A stretch of DNA of 64,000 bases from JAICJR01 sp963848495 (GCA_963848495.1 CAWKDV010000001.1:124001-188000); one strand, 5' to 3'; shown: positions 46,654-55,755, counted from the first letter of the stretch. Notes: a model not told the origin generated them from the letters alone. Made by a program: numbers and translations.

Positions 46654-47967
46654 TCAGCAAGGGCGCGTTTCCTCTGCCCGAGCGGCGAGCTCGAGCAGAG
46701 CATCCTCGCCCCGCGCCCTGCCGAGGAGCTGGAGCCCGACCGGCATTCCGCCGGCGCCGAGGCCGCACGGGACGCTCAGCGCAGGCTGCCCGCTCAGCGA
46801 CGCGAGCGCGGTGAAGACCGACTGGAGCGCCTCCACCGAGCGCTCCCGCCCGTGCAGCTCCACGCGCTCGACGCCGGCCGGCGTGGCCGTGACCGGCACG
46901 GACGGGAGAGCGAGCGCATCGAGCCGCTCGCGCCCGAAGAGCTCGGCCAGCTCGCGGCAGATCAGCCCGCGCATGCGCTTGGCGTCGCGGTAGGCGGACT
47001 CCGGCACCTCGGCGCGCAGCGCGCCGCGCACCTGCGGGCCGAAGCCCTCGGGGTGCGCCGCGAGCTCCTCGGCCCAGGCCGCCCCCGCCTCGCGCACGAT
47101 GGCGAGCACCGAAGCCGCTCCGGCGAGCGCGAGATCGGGCGCGCGTACGTGCACGAGCTCGGCGCCGCCGGCGGCCGCGAGCGACTCGAGCCCGGCCTGC
47201 ACCGCCGCGGTCACGTCGGCGGCGGCGCTCGAGCAGGCCTCATGGTCCACACCGATCCGGGGCACGCTGCGGGGGCCCGAGGCCTGCCCGCCGAGGACTC
47301 CCCACGCCGCCGCCGCGGTCCACGCGTCCGGGGCCAGCAGCCCCACCGTGTCCTGCGTCCAGGCGAGCGGCGCGACGCCTTCGAGCGAGAGCGCCCCGCG
47401 CGTGGGCTTGAGGCCGATCACGCCGCAGTGCGCGGCCGGGCAGCGCACCGAGCCGTTGGTGTCCGTCCCGAGCGCCAGGGCCGCGGCGCCGGCGGCCACC
47501 GCGGCGGCCGAGCCGCCGCTCGAGCCACCCGTGATGCGCTCCGGATCGCGCGGGTTGCGCGCCCGCGGCGTGATCATGCCGTAGGCGAGCTCGTGGGTGG
47601 CCGCCTTGCCGATCGTCACCGCCCCGGCGGCAGTGAGCGCGGTCACCACCGGCGCGCTCGCCGACGGCAGCCGGTGCCCTGCGCCGGGCGTGCCGAGGCG
47701 GGTGGGCACGTCCGCGACGTCGATCACGTCCTTGACGGCGAGCGGGAGGCCGTGCACGAGACTGCGCGGGCCGCCCGGGAGCAGCGCGTCCTGCGCCCGC
47801 TGAGCCTGTTCGAGCGCGAGCTCGTGCGTGATCTCCGCGAACGCGCCGATGGTGGGTTGAAGCTCGTCCGCCCGCTCGAGGGCGGCCTGAGTCAGCTCGA
47901 TGACGCCGATCTGCCGCGCGTCGAGGGCGCGTCGCGCCGCCGCCGGGTCGGCGCAGAGGCCGCTCAC
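46654..47967 (-). CDS. Amidase-signature family hydrolase
   Basis: A 437-residue amidase with the Ser-cisSer-Lys triad: LPLAVKDVIDVADVPT (Lys), GGSSGGSAAAVAAG (cis-Ser) and GTDTNGSVRCPAAHCG (nucleophile region; N replaces the usual G). The family includes GatA, AtzE/AtzF and allophanate hydrolase. The GTG at 47967 overlaps the stop of a 49-residue gene; GTG at 47973 is two codons longer. A tiny upstream partner is typical of GatCA and AtzGE pairs. Confidence 0.87.
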   Translation of the reverse strand: MSGLCADPAAARRALDARQIGVIELTQAALERADELQPTIGAFAEITHELALEQAQRAQDALLPGGPRSLVHGLPLAVKDVIDVADVPTRLGTPGAGHRLPSASAPVVTALTAAGAVTIGKAATHELAYGMITPRARNPRDPERITGGSSGGSAAAVAAGAAALALGTDTNGSVRCPAAHCGVIGLKPTRGALSLEGVAPLAWTQDTVGLLAPDAWTAAAAWGVLGGQASGPRSVPRIGVDHEACSSAAADVTAAVQAGLESLAAAGGAELVHVRAPDLALAGAASVLAIVREAGAAWAEELAAHPEGFGPQVRGALRAEVPESAYRDAKRMRGLICRELAELFGRERLDALALPSVPVTATPAGVERVELHGRERSVEALQSVFTALASLSGQPALSVPCGLGAGGMPVGLQLLGRARGEDALLELAARAEETRPC

Positions 47968-48113
47968 GGGCACGGGCCGGGGTCGAGCTCGGGCTCCGCG
48001 TCGGGCTCCTCGGCCAGCGCGCGCTCGATCGCGGCGGCCGCGCGCTCGATCAGCCGCGTGTAGGCGGCGAGCGTGGCCTCCTCGAGCTCGCGCTGGGGAT
48101 CGTCCGGGCTCAT
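47964..48113 (-). CDS. 49-residue GatC/AtzG-like small protein, probable amidase partner
   Basis: MSPDDPQRELEEATLAAYTR starts a 49-residue protein: one charged amphipathic helix (to about residue 34), then an acidic, Pro-rich tail, EEPDAEPELDPGP. The ATG overlaps the TGA of the acyl-CoA synthetase (ATGA) and its TGA overlaps the GTG of the amidase (GTGA), so it is almost certainly translated. A small helical protein with an acidic, extended C-terminus directly before an amidase is the arrangement of GatC and AtzG, which wrap around and stabilise their amidase. The identity is inferred from position and shape, not from clear sequence match. Confidence 0.65.
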   Translation of the reverse strand: MSPDDPQRELEEATLAAYTRLIERAAAAIERALAEEPDAEPELDPGPCP

Positions 48114-49666
48114 CCCCCCATCAGCCTCACGAGCTCCGAGCGCACGAGCTTGCCCATCTGGTTCAGCGGCAGCTCGTCGAGCACGACTATCCGCTTGGGG
48201 CGCTTGTAGGGAGCGAGGCGCTCGCCCGCGAACGCCAGCAGCGCTCGCTCGTCGATCCGCACTCCGGCCGCCGGCACCACCGCGGCCACCACCTCCTCGC
48301 CCCAGCGCTCGGACGGCACGCCCACCACCGCGGCGCGCTCGACCGCCGGCGACTCCTCGAGCGCGAGCTGCACCTCACGCGGGTAGACGTTCAGGCCGCC
48401 GCTGATGATCAGCTCCTTGAGCCTGCCGCTGATTGTCACGTGGCCGCCGGCCGGGTCGCGGCGCGCGAGGTCGCCGGTGCGGAACCAGCCGCCCGGATGG
48501 AAGGACGCCGCGTTCGCCTGCGGTTCGCCGCGGTAGCCGGCGAACACCTGCGGGCCGCGCAGCACGATCTCGCCCTCCTCGCCGTCGGGCACCGGCCTGC
48601 CCTCAGGGTCGGTCAGCCGCAGCTCGACGCCGGGGAGCGGGAAGCCCACCGTGCCGGGGCGGCGCGGCCCGTCGTAGAGGTTCGACAGGTCGAGCCCGCT
48701 CTCGGTGGTCCCGTAGCGCTCGAGTGGAAGCTGTCCGGCGATCGCCTCGACCCGCCGCGCGAGCGCCGGCGACAGCGGAGCTGAGCCCGACACGAGCAGC
48801 CTCAGCGAGCTGAGATCGGCGCCGGCTACATCGTCCCAGGCCGCCAGCCGCTCGTAGATCGCGGGCACCGCAAGCAGCACGGTGGCGCGCTCGCGCTCGA
48901 TCGTCCGGCAGGTCTCGTCGGGGTCGAAGCGGCTGGCTATGACCGCCCGGGCGCCGGCCAGCAGCGTGGCGTGCACGCCGCCCAGCCCGTGCTGGTGGAA
49001 CAGCGGCAGCGAGTGTACGAGCACGTCGTCGGGGCCGAGGCGCCACGCGAGCATCGCCGCCCGGATCGACGACAGGACGTTGGCGTGCGTGAGCGGTACG
49101 GCCTTCGGCACGCCGGTCGTACCGGAGGTGTAGGCCAGCAGCGCGACGTCGTCGCTGCCGGCCGGCTCGACCGGCAGCGGCCGCTCGCCGGCGGCCGCCG
49201 GGTCGTCCACCGCAACGGTCAGGCGCACGTCGTGGCACACGGCATCGAGCGCCCGGGCGCTCCCCACCGCGGCCGCCGCGCGGCTGTGGCGGGCGAGGTG
49301 CAGCAGCTCGCTCGCCGTGTAGGTCGGATTGGCGAGCACCACGGTCGCGCCGATGCGCAGGATCGCCAGGTACGCCTCCACCATCGCGAGCGAGCTCGGC
49401 GCTGCCAGCAGCACCGCGTCGCCGCGCTCCACTCCGCCCGTGCGGAGCAGCGCGGCGAAGCGGCCGGCCGCCTCGTCGAGCTCGCCGTGCGTGCGCGCGA
49501 TCCCGTCGATCGCCAGGGCCGGGCGGTCCGGCGCGGAAGCCGCCGTGGCGTGCAGGTCCTGCGCCAGCGAGCCGGCCCGCAGCCGCTCCACGAGCTCCCC
49601 CGGGTCCGACTCGTGGCCGAGGTGGCGCCCCCATGCCTCGAGCGTGAGCCGGTCCGGCGGGCTCAC
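48110..49666 (-). CDS. AMP-forming acyl-CoA synthetase, malonyl-CoA synthetase (MatB)-like
   Basis: A 518-residue ANL-superfamily ligase: P-loop LLAYTSGTTGVPKAVPL, ERYGTTESGLDLSNLYDGP, RRPGTVGFPLPGVELRLTD, GWFRTGDLA and the C-terminal LPLNQMGKLVRSEL with the catalytic Lys. The RRPGTVGFPLPGV segment and the shape of the YGTTES motif are typical of MatB malonyl/methylmalonyl-CoA synthetases, so a short dicarboxylic acid is a likely substrate. The GTG at 49666 overlaps the enoyl-CoA hydratase stop. Confidence 0.87.
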   Translation of the reverse strand: MSPPDRLTLEAWGRHLGHESDPGELVERLRAGSLAQDLHATAASAPDRPALAIDGIARTHGELDEAAGRFAALLRTGGVERGDAVLLAAPSSLAMVEAYLAILRIGATVVLANPTYTASELLHLARHSRAAAAVGSARALDAVCHDVRLTVAVDDPAAAGERPLPVEPAGSDDVALLAYTSGTTGVPKAVPLTHANVLSSIRAAMLAWRLGPDDVLVHSLPLFHQHGLGGVHATLLAGARAVIASRFDPDETCRTIERERATVLLAVPAIYERLAAWDDVAGADLSSLRLLVSGSAPLSPALARRVEAIAGQLPLERYGTTESGLDLSNLYDGPRRPGTVGFPLPGVELRLTDPEGRPVPDGEEGEIVLRGPQVFAGYRGEPQANAASFHPGGWFRTGDLARRDPAGGHVTISGRLKELIISGGLNVYPREVQLALEESPAVERAAVVGVPSERWGEEVVAAVVPAAGVRIDERALLAFAGERLAPYKRPKRIVVLDELPLNQMGKLVRSELVRLMGG

Positions 49667-50364
49667 AGACCGGCCACCGAGCCCGACCACGATGCGCGGT
49701 TGGCGGCGCGCTCCTCCGCCAGCGCGGCCATGGCCCCGCTCGCGCTGCGCACCACCGACTTCACGCGCGCTACGGCGTCCGCGTCGAGCCGCGCGAACGA
49801 TGCCGCGAGCTCCAGCGCCGCCTCGCGCGGAGCGTCCACCAGGCGGTCGAGCAGGCCGATGACGAGCGCCTCGTCCGCCTCCACCGGCCTCATCGTCAGG
49901 CAGAGCTCGGTGGCGCGGCCGCGGCCGACGAGCGAGGGCAGGCCCCAGGCGCCGATCGCCAGACCGTGCCCCGGGCCCACGAAGCGGAGCAGCGCACGCG
50001 AGCTCCCGAGGCGCAGGTCACAGGCGAGGGCGAGCTGCGCGCCGCCGCCCACGGCCGCGCCGTCCACCGCGGCGACGATCGGCGCGGGGACGGTGAGCAT
50101 CCGCTCGTAGAGCGCGTAGAGCAGGTCGCTCACCGCGGCGCGCTCGTCGTCGGCGAGCGACAGGTCGGCGCCGCCCGAGAAGCTGCCGCCCTCCGAGCTG
50201 CCGAGTACGAACGCGCGCGCTCCGGGCTCCGCGAAGGCGTCGCTCAGGGCGGCGACGAGCGGGCGATCGAGCGGGTTGCGCTTCCGCGGCCGGTCCAGCC
50301 AGAGCGCCACGACCCCGTCCCCGCGGCGCTCCACGACCAGGCCGGAGTCCGACGCCGTCGCCAC
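49663..50364 (-). CDS. Enoyl-CoA hydratase/isomerase family protein
   Basis: A 233-residue crotonase-fold protein: LWLDRPRKRNPLDRPLVAAL, FVLGSSEGGSFSGGADLSL (oxyanion-hole region) and AAVDGAAVGGGAQLALACDLRL. The Glu usually seen in the second oxyanion segment is not obvious, so the reaction (hydration, isomerisation or hydrolysis) is open. The GTG at 50364 is chosen because a TATTAC box ends ten bases upstream (leaderless). Together with the MatB-like gene it suggests a CoA-linked step for a carbon skeleton. Confidence 0.85.
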   Translation of the reverse strand: MATASDSGLVVERRGDGVVALWLDRPRKRNPLDRPLVAALSDAFAEPGARAFVLGSSEGGSFSGGADLSLADDERAAVSDLLYALYERMLTVPAPIVAAVDGAAVGGGAQLALACDLRLGSSRALLRFVGPGHGLAIGAWGLPSLVGRGRATELCLTMRPVEADEALVIGLLDRLVDAPREAALELAASFARLDADAVARVKSVVRSASGAMAALAEERAANRASWSGSVAGL

Positions 50365-50370
50365 GGCCGG

Positions 50371-50397
50371 TACGGTAATACGAATGCCCACCGTACG
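50371..50397. promoter_or_regulatory. Very compact divergent promoter between hydratase and hydrolase genes
   Basis: Only 19 bases separate the two divergent start codons (50364 and 50384). They contain TAATAC (50376-50381, plus strand) and TATTAC on the minus strand. GTACGGT (50370-50376) and ACCGTAC (50390-50396) form a 7-bp inverted repeat spaced by 13 bases that overlaps the plus-strand start codon. It could be an operator controlling both genes. Confidence 0.4.
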
Positions 50398-51268
50398 AAC
50401 GGACGACGGCGTCGACCTGCACTGGGAGGAGACCGGTTCCGGCCCGCCGCTCCTCTTCATCCACGAGTTCGCCGGTGACCACCGCAGCTTCGAGCCCCAG
50501 GTGAGCCACTTCCGGGACCGCTACCGCTCCATCGTGTACGACGCGCGCGGCTACCCGCCGTCGGACGTGCCGAGCGACGAGTCGGCGTACTCGCAGGAGC
50601 GCGCGGTGGCGGACGCGGTGGCCGTGCTCGACGCCGCGGGCGCCGGGCGGGCCCACGTGGTCGGTATCTCCATGGGCGGCTTCTGCGCGCTCCACCTCGG
50701 GCTGCGCCACCCGGGGCGAGTGAGCGCGCTGGTGATCGGCGGCGTAGGCTACGGCGCGCGGCCGGAGGCACAGGCAGGCTTCCGCGGGGAATGCGAGGCG
50801 ATCGCGCAGGCGTTCGCCGGCGAGGGCTCAGCCACCGTGGCCGAGCGCTACGCGGTGGGCCCGGCGCGCGTCCAGTTCCAGAACAAGAACCGCGAGGGCT
50901 GGGAGCTGTTCGCCCACCAGCTCGCCGAGCACGACTCACGCGGCGCCACGCTGACGATGCTCGGCGTCCAGCGCCTGCGACCGTCGCTGTACGACCTGCG
51001 CGACGAGCTCGCCGCGATGACCGTGCCGCTGCTCATCGTCGCGGGCGACGAGGACGAGGGCTGCCTCGAGACCGACCTGATGCTCAAGCGCACGGTCCCC
51101 TCCTCCGGTCTGGCGATCCTGCCGCGCACCGGCCACACCTGCAACCTCGAGGAGCCGGAGGCCTTCAACGCCCTGGTGGAAGGCTTCTTCGACGCCGTGG
51201 AGGGCAGCCGCTGGGGGCTGCGCGACCCGCGCTCGCTCAGCGCGAGCGTGACGGGCATGGACGACTAG
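50384..51268 (+). CDS. Alpha/beta hydrolase
   Basis: A 294-residue alpha/beta hydrolase: PPLLFIHEFAGDHRSFEPQ, IVYDARGYPPS, nucleophile elbow VVGISMGGFCALHL (Ser), and the late Asp/His segments LIVAGDEDEG and LPRTGHTCNLEEPEAF. It resembles 3-oxoadipate enol-lactonase and C-C or ester hydrolases of ring breakdown. ATG at 50384; the in-frame sequence upstream has no family similarity. Its stop overlaps the convergent M20 gene by four bases. Confidence 0.87.
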   Translation: MPTVRTDDGVDLHWEETGSGPPLLFIHEFAGDHRSFEPQVSHFRDRYRSIVYDARGYPPSDVPSDESAYSQERAVADAVAVLDAAGAGRAHVVGISMGGFCALHLGLRHPGRVSALVIGGVGYGARPEAQAGFRGECEAIAQAFAGEGSATVAERYAVGPARVQFQNKNREGWELFAHQLAEHDSRGATLTMLGVQRLRPSLYDLRDELAAMTVPLLIVAGDEDEGCLETDLMLKRTVPSSGLAILPRTGHTCNLEEPEAFNALVEGFFDAVEGSRWGLRDPRSLSASVTGMDD

Positions 51269-52554
51269 ACAACCGGCCCGCAGACCTCGATGGCGATCGC
51301 CGCGTACACGCGCGCGGCTGTGACCAGGTCGTCGATCTCCATCGAGAAGTTGCCGCCGCCCACGCTCGCGCCCGGGCCGTATACGACCGTGGGGATGCCG
51401 GCCTCGATGAAGACGTTGCTGTCGCGCCACATGCTCGTGATCGCATCGATCGGGCGTCCGGGGCGGCCGCCGATGACGCGCTCGTGCGCGGCCTCGACCC
51501 GGCTCACGAGCGGCTCGACCCCGGTGGCCTCGTAGCCGCGCCGGTAGGCGATCGGCTCGACCGTGACCGGCACGCCGGTGCCGGCGATCGCCTCCTCGAG
51601 CTCGCGCTGCACCGAGCGCGGGTCCTGCTGCGGCGTGATGCGGGCGTCCACGTAGAGCAGGCAGACCGACGGCGTCTTGGTGATCTTGTATGGCACGCCG
51701 CTGCGCACGGCGTTCACGCTCACCTTCGGCACCACCGTGCCGCCCTCGCAGCGGTAGGTGTGCCGCTGCTCGTAGTCGTAACCCCAGTGCTCGATCGCTT
51801 GGATCACGCTCGTCGCGCGCACGATCGCGTTGGGCGAGTCGGCGATGGCGGTCGGCCGCGGCAGATAGGGCGTGTAGAGCGGCGGCTCCTGCCCGTGGAC
51901 GATCACCTTGAAGAACGCCTTCCCGGCCTCGACCCAGCAGAGCGCGAAGCTCGTGCCCTCGGCGACCACGGCCCAGTCCGCCGTGACGCCGCGGTTGACG
52001 ATGTAGCGCGCGCCGGCCTCCTTGGCGATGTAGCGCGGCGGCTGGAACTCGTCCACCGGCTCGAGCCCGATCTCGCCCACCACGGCGGTCATCAGGACGT
52101 CGCCGGACAGTTGCACGCCCGCCCGCTTCAGCGCCCGGCAGGCCGTGAGCCAGGTGGCCATCACGCCCTTGTTGTTCACGATGCCGTTGCCGATCAGCCG
52201 CCGCCCCTCGCGCCAGGCGGTGTGGTGCTCGGGCGCGGCGGCGCGCAGGGTGGTGAGCCATTCCTCCTTGGCGATGGTGGTGTCGAGGTGGCTGTTGAAG
52301 AGCAGGCTCTGGCCGCCGCCCGCGCCCGGGAGCCGCGCGACCACGTTGGCGCGATCCGGGAACAGGCCGAGCCGGCGCGGCTCGAAGCCCTCCGCCTCGC
52401 ACCAGTCGTGCACGTGGTCGGAGGCGGCGCCCTCCTCGCCGGTCGGGCTGTCGAGGTTGCCGAGCGCCAGCGCGAGCTCGACCAGCTCGTCCTCGTCGAT
52501 CTGCCCGAAGACGCGCTCGAGCACGTCTCCGGCCACGCCGGGCGAGCCCGTCAT
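51265..52554 (-). CDS. M20-family amidohydrolase/peptidase (paralogue 2)
   Basis: A 429-residue M20 metal hydrolase closely resembling the one at 22616: LDSPTGEEGAASDHV, FNSHLDTTIAKEEWL, GNGIVNNKGVMATWL, VVGEIGLEPVDEFQ, TSMWRDSNVFIEAGIPTVVYGPG. The same EIG-EPVDEF segment replaces the typical EE pair in both, marking a distinct subgroup. The ATG overlaps the stop of the FAD-subunit gene. Each paralogue is thus tied to a molybdenum-hydroxylase transcript. Confidence 0.86.
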   Translation of the reverse strand: MTGSPGVAGDVLERVFGQIDEDELVELALALGNLDSPTGEEGAASDHVHDWCEAEGFEPRRLGLFPDRANVVARLPGAGGGQSLLFNSHLDTTIAKEEWLTTLRAAAPEHHTAWREGRRLIGNGIVNNKGVMATWLTACRALKRAGVQLSGDVLMTAVVGEIGLEPVDEFQPPRYIAKEAGARYIVNRGVTADWAVVAEGTSFALCWVEAGKAFFKVIVHGQEPPLYTPYLPRPTAIADSPNAIVRATSVIQAIEHWGYDYEQRHTYRCEGGTVVPKVSVNAVRSGVPYKITKTPSVCLLYVDARITPQQDPRSVQRELEEAIAGTGVPVTVEPIAYRRGYEATGVEPLVSRVEAAHERVIGGRPGRPIDAITSMWRDSNVFIEAGIPTVVYGPGASVGGGNFSMEIDDLVTAARVYAAIAIEVCGPVV

Positions 52555-53408
52555 GCGGCGGCGTTCACGAGCGCCCGGCGCACCATCGCCTCGATCAGGC
52601 GCTTGCGGTACGAGGACGAGCCGTGGATGTCGCCGGTGGGCTCGATGTCGCGCGCGGCCGCGCGCGCCGCCTCCGCCGCCAGCTCGGCGTCGAGTGTGCG
52701 GCCCACCAGCATCTGCTCGGCCTCGCCGGCGCGGAGCGGCGTGTCGGAGGCGCCGAGCAGGGCGATGCGGACCTCGCTGCACGTCCCGTCGCCGTTCCGC
52801 GTGTAGAGCGCAGCGGCGCCGCCGAGGGCGAAGTCGCCGTGCCTGCGCGAGTACTCCTCGAAGGCGTGGCCGGTGCCGGGCGCGAGCGGCGGCACCTCCA
52901 CCTCCACGAGCAGCTCGTCCGGCTCGAGCGCGGTGGTGAGGTGCGTGATGAAGAACTCGTCGGCGCCGATCATCCGCTCGCCGCGCACGGAGCGCGCCTT
53001 GAAGCGAGCCCCGAGCGCCCTGAGCGCCACCGGCAGCTCCGCCGCCGGATCGGCGTGGGCAGCCGAGCCACCGACCGTGCCCCGGTTGCGGATCTGCGGA
53101 TGAGCCACCAGCTTCAGTGCATCGCCCAGGAGCCCCCAGCCCTCGCGCGCCACCGGCGAGAGCTCGAGCCGCGCCTGCCGGCAGATCGCGCCGATGTGGA
53201 GCCGGCCACCCTCGCGGCGGAGGTAGGACAGCTCCGCGACTCGGTTCACGTCCACGAGCACCGACGGCTGGGCCAGCCGGAAGTTGAGCAGCGGCACCAG
53301 GCTCTGGCCGCCGGCGAGCACCTTCCCGTCCTCGCCGAACTCGGCCAGCAGCGCGAGCGCCTCGTCGAGTGAGCGCGGGTCCTTGTACTCAAAGGGCGGT
53401 GGCTTCAA
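52551..53408 (-). CDS. Molybdenum hydroxylase FAD (medium) subunit, CoxM-type
   Basis: A 285-residue CO-dehydrogenase-type flavoprotein: KVLAGGQSLVPLLNFRLAQP and RNRGTVGGSAAHADPAAELP are the two FAD pyrophosphate loops, followed by the C-terminal CO_deh_flav_C domain. It accepts electrons from the 2Fe-2S subunit. It is the only such subunit in the window, more than 30 kb from the small subunit at 18348, and heads a two-gene transcript with an M20 hydrolase. The promoter region carries site C. Confidence 0.94.
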   Translation of the reverse strand: MKPPPFEYKDPRSLDEALALLAEFGEDGKVLAGGQSLVPLLNFRLAQPSVLVDVNRVAELSYLRREGGRLHIGAICRQARLELSPVAREGWGLLGDALKLVAHPQIRNRGTVGGSAAHADPAAELPVALRALGARFKARSVRGERMIGADEFFITHLTTALEPDELLVEVEVPPLAPGTGHAFEEYSRRHGDFALGGAAALYTRNGDGTCSEVRIALLGASDTPLRAGEAEQMLVGRTLDAELAAEAARAAARDIEPTGDIHGSSSYRKRLIEAMVRRALVNAAA

Positions 53409-53438
53409 CTGCTCTCCTCACTGGCACGCGGCGGGTGC

Positions 53439-53458
53439 AATCGTAATACATTGGACCA
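53439..53458. promoter_or_regulatory. Bidirectional promoter/operator motif (site C)
   Basis: ATCGTAATACATTGGACC (53440-53457) lies between the FAD-subunit gene and the regulator gene. TAATAC faces the regulator; TATTAC faces the FAD gene. ATCGTAATACATT is identical to site D, and TTGGAC is shared with sites A and B. The site therefore links the two motif variants. Confidence 0.5.
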
Positions 53459-53502
53459 ACTTCAATGACGTGGACCGTCAGGTGAGAGGGGTTGGCTGTC
53501 TT

Positions 53503-55755
53503 ATGTCATACGAGTACCATGACGCGATGGGCGCCCCGCCCATACTCGACCTGGAGGACCGGGTTGAGCGGCGCTACGTCGGACTCGCACGCCTCGCCCG
53601 GGCCGTGTCGACGGCCGCCGACTTCAAACAGCTCACCGCAGCGGTGGCCGCGGCCTTTGACGACCCGCTGGATGGGATGGCGTCCCCGGCCGTCCGCCTC
53701 TGGGCCATCACCTCCGACGCCGTCGAGGAGCTCTCGCGCCATCCGGCCGACCGCGAGTTCCCGCACCTGTCGCAGCGCGAGCTCCAGCGTGCAGTCGTGA
53801 GCCCGGAACCCGCCGTGACCGCGGAGGGCCGCGTGCTCGTCGGGCTCGTCGCGGGCGGAGTGAGCCTGGGAGTCGTCGAGGTGGAGGAGGGCGCCGCCGA
53901 CCTCGAGCTGCTGGCGAGCGCCGCGCCGGTGGTCGCCTGCGGGGTGGGACTGCTGGCGGGCCAGGGCCTCGGCGACGTACTCCTCTCGCCGGTGGCGGTG
54001 GAGGGCGCCAGCGACACGGTGTCGCTGATGGCCACGTTCGCCTGCGAGGCCAAGCGGCTGCTCGAGCACGACCGCCTGAGCGCCTACCTGCTCACCTGGG
54101 ACGGCCGCGCATTCGAGCGCTTCGCTGTGGCCACCTCGCCGATCGTCCCTGGCGAGGGCGTGATCATCCCGTTCGAGGACGTGGGGTTGCGGCATGTGGT
54201 GATGACCAACCGGCCGCTCGTGTCCCCGGACCTCGCCTCCGACCCCCGCATCGTGGGCCGCGAGGACCGCGTGATCGCGCGCGCAGGCTTTCACGGCCTG
54301 ATCAGCGTGCCGCTGAGGCTCTCGGGCCGGCCCTTCGGCGTCCTGAACTTCGTCAGCCGCACGCCTGGCTTCTACTCCGACCACGACCTCCCGATCGCGG
54401 AGCAGATCGCGGACCAGGTGGCGGGCTTCATCGGCAACCTGCGCGCGCAGGAGCGCATGCGCACGCTGATCCGCCACGAGGCCGTCGAGGCGGAGCGGGC
54501 CCGGGTGGCGCGCGAGGTCTACCACGCGGTGGCGCAGACCGTGCCCGCCATCGAGTCGATCGCGGCGACGCTCGAGCGCCGCTTCGCGGACATCGACAAG
54601 GAGGCGAGCGAGGACGCGCGCCAGGTGCGCGAGCTCGTCCGGCTGGAGCTCGCCGACGTGCGGCGCGTGGTGGCCGACCTCGTACCGCGCGGGCTCGACG
54701 CCCAGTCGCTGGCGGACGCCGTGCGGGCCACGGTCGCCAACTTCGGCGAGCGCGACCCTGCGCTCGAGCTGACGATCGAGGGCGAGACCAGCAGCCTCTC
54801 CGGCGCCGCCAGGCGGGCCGCCTACCGGATCTTTCAGGAGGCGCTGGCGAACGCCCGCCAGCACGCGGGCGCCCGCACGATCGAGATCAAGCTCGAGGTG
54901 GGCAACGACCTGCTGCTGGTCGTCAGCGACGACGGCCGCGGGTTCGACCCCGACGAGACCGACGGAGGCACCGGCCTGTCGTTCATGCGCGAGCGGGCCC
55001 GCGCCCTGGGCGGCATGGTGACCGTGGCGAGCGCGCCGAAGCGCGGCACCGCCGTGACCTTCCAGCTCCTCGGCGTGCGCGACCGCGCGGAGGAGGCGCG
55101 GCCGCCCGAGGACGGCGTCGAGACGCTCTCCACACCGGCGAGCCTGCGTGTCTGCGTCGTCGAGCCCCACAACCTCACCCGCGCCGGGCTGGTGGCGCTG
55201 CTCGAGCGCAGCGACGGCATCCGGGTCGTGGGCGAGGCCGCACGCGTGAGCGAGATGCGCACCCAGCTCCCGCGGCTCCATCCCGACGTGGCGATCATCG
55301 ACGGCCACCTGGCCGAGGCCGAGATCGAGCGTGCGGTGGCCGAGCTCAAGGCGCTGCTGCCCGCCTGCTCGCTGCTCGTGCTCGCCGACTATGAGACCGG
55401 CCGCGAGGCGGAGCTGATGGAGCGCGGCGCAAGCGGCGTGGTGCCGAAGTCGGTCACGGGCGAGGAGCTGATCGAGTCGGTACGGGCTGTGGCGCGAGGC
55501 GTGACGGTGGCCAGGTTCTCGGGCGGCGGCGAGGTCGGCGCCGCCGGACTCAGCTCCCGTGAGCGCGGCGTGCTCGCGCTGCTCACGGCGGGGCAGACCA
55601 ACGCCGAGATCGGCGCCACGCTGTTCCTCGCCACCAAGACCGTGGAGCGGCAGGTGGCCACGATCATCCGCAAGCTCGGCGCGCGCAACCGCGCGCACGC
55701 GGGCGCGATCGCCGTGGCCCGCCACCTGGTCGACAGCTCGGAGCTCGAGCTCTAG
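53503..55755 (+). CDS. Single-chain GAF sensor kinase-receiver-LuxR regulator with altered His box
   Basis: A 750-residue fusion of a complete signalling pathway. GAF-like sensor domains come first (about 20-330; LISVPLRLSGRPFGVLNFVSR), then a HisKA_3-like helix, HATPase (LFQEALANARQHAG, SDDGRGFDPDE, GTGLSFMRERA), a NarL receiver (PDVAIIDGHL acceptor Asp; PKSVTG Lys) and a LuxR HTH (LSSRERGVLALLTAGQTNAEIG, TVERQVATIIRKLG). The His box reads AREVYHAVAQTV where other family members have ARELHDxxxQ; Tyr occupies the phospho-His position. The receiver has EP instead of the DD acid pair. The ATG has GAGAGGGG upstream. Likely regulator of the island. Confidence 0.85.
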   Translation: MSYEYHDAMGAPPILDLEDRVERRYVGLARLARAVSTAADFKQLTAAVAAAFDDPLDGMASPAVRLWAITSDAVEELSRHPADREFPHLSQRELQRAVVSPEPAVTAEGRVLVGLVAGGVSLGVVEVEEGAADLELLASAAPVVACGVGLLAGQGLGDVLLSPVAVEGASDTVSLMATFACEAKRLLEHDRLSAYLLTWDGRAFERFAVATSPIVPGEGVIIPFEDVGLRHVVMTNRPLVSPDLASDPRIVGREDRVIARAGFHGLISVPLRLSGRPFGVLNFVSRTPGFYSDHDLPIAEQIADQVAGFIGNLRAQERMRTLIRHEAVEAERARVAREVYHAVAQTVPAIESIAATLERRFADIDKEASEDARQVRELVRLELADVRRVVADLVPRGLDAQSLADAVRATVANFGERDPALELTIEGETSSLSGAARRAAYRIFQEALANARQHAGARTIEIKLEVGNDLLLVVSDDGRGFDPDETDGGTGLSFMRERARALGGMVTVASAPKRGTAVTFQLLGVRDRAEEARPPEDGVETLSTPASLRVCVVEPHNLTRAGLVALLERSDGIRVVGEAARVSEMRTQLPRLHPDVAIIDGHLAEAEIERAVAELKALLPACSLLVLADYETGREAELMERGASGVVPKSVTGEELIESVRAVARGVTVARFSGGGEVGAAGLSSRERGVLALLTAGQTNAEIGATLFLATKTVERQVATIIRKLGARNRAHAGAIAVARHLVDSSELEL

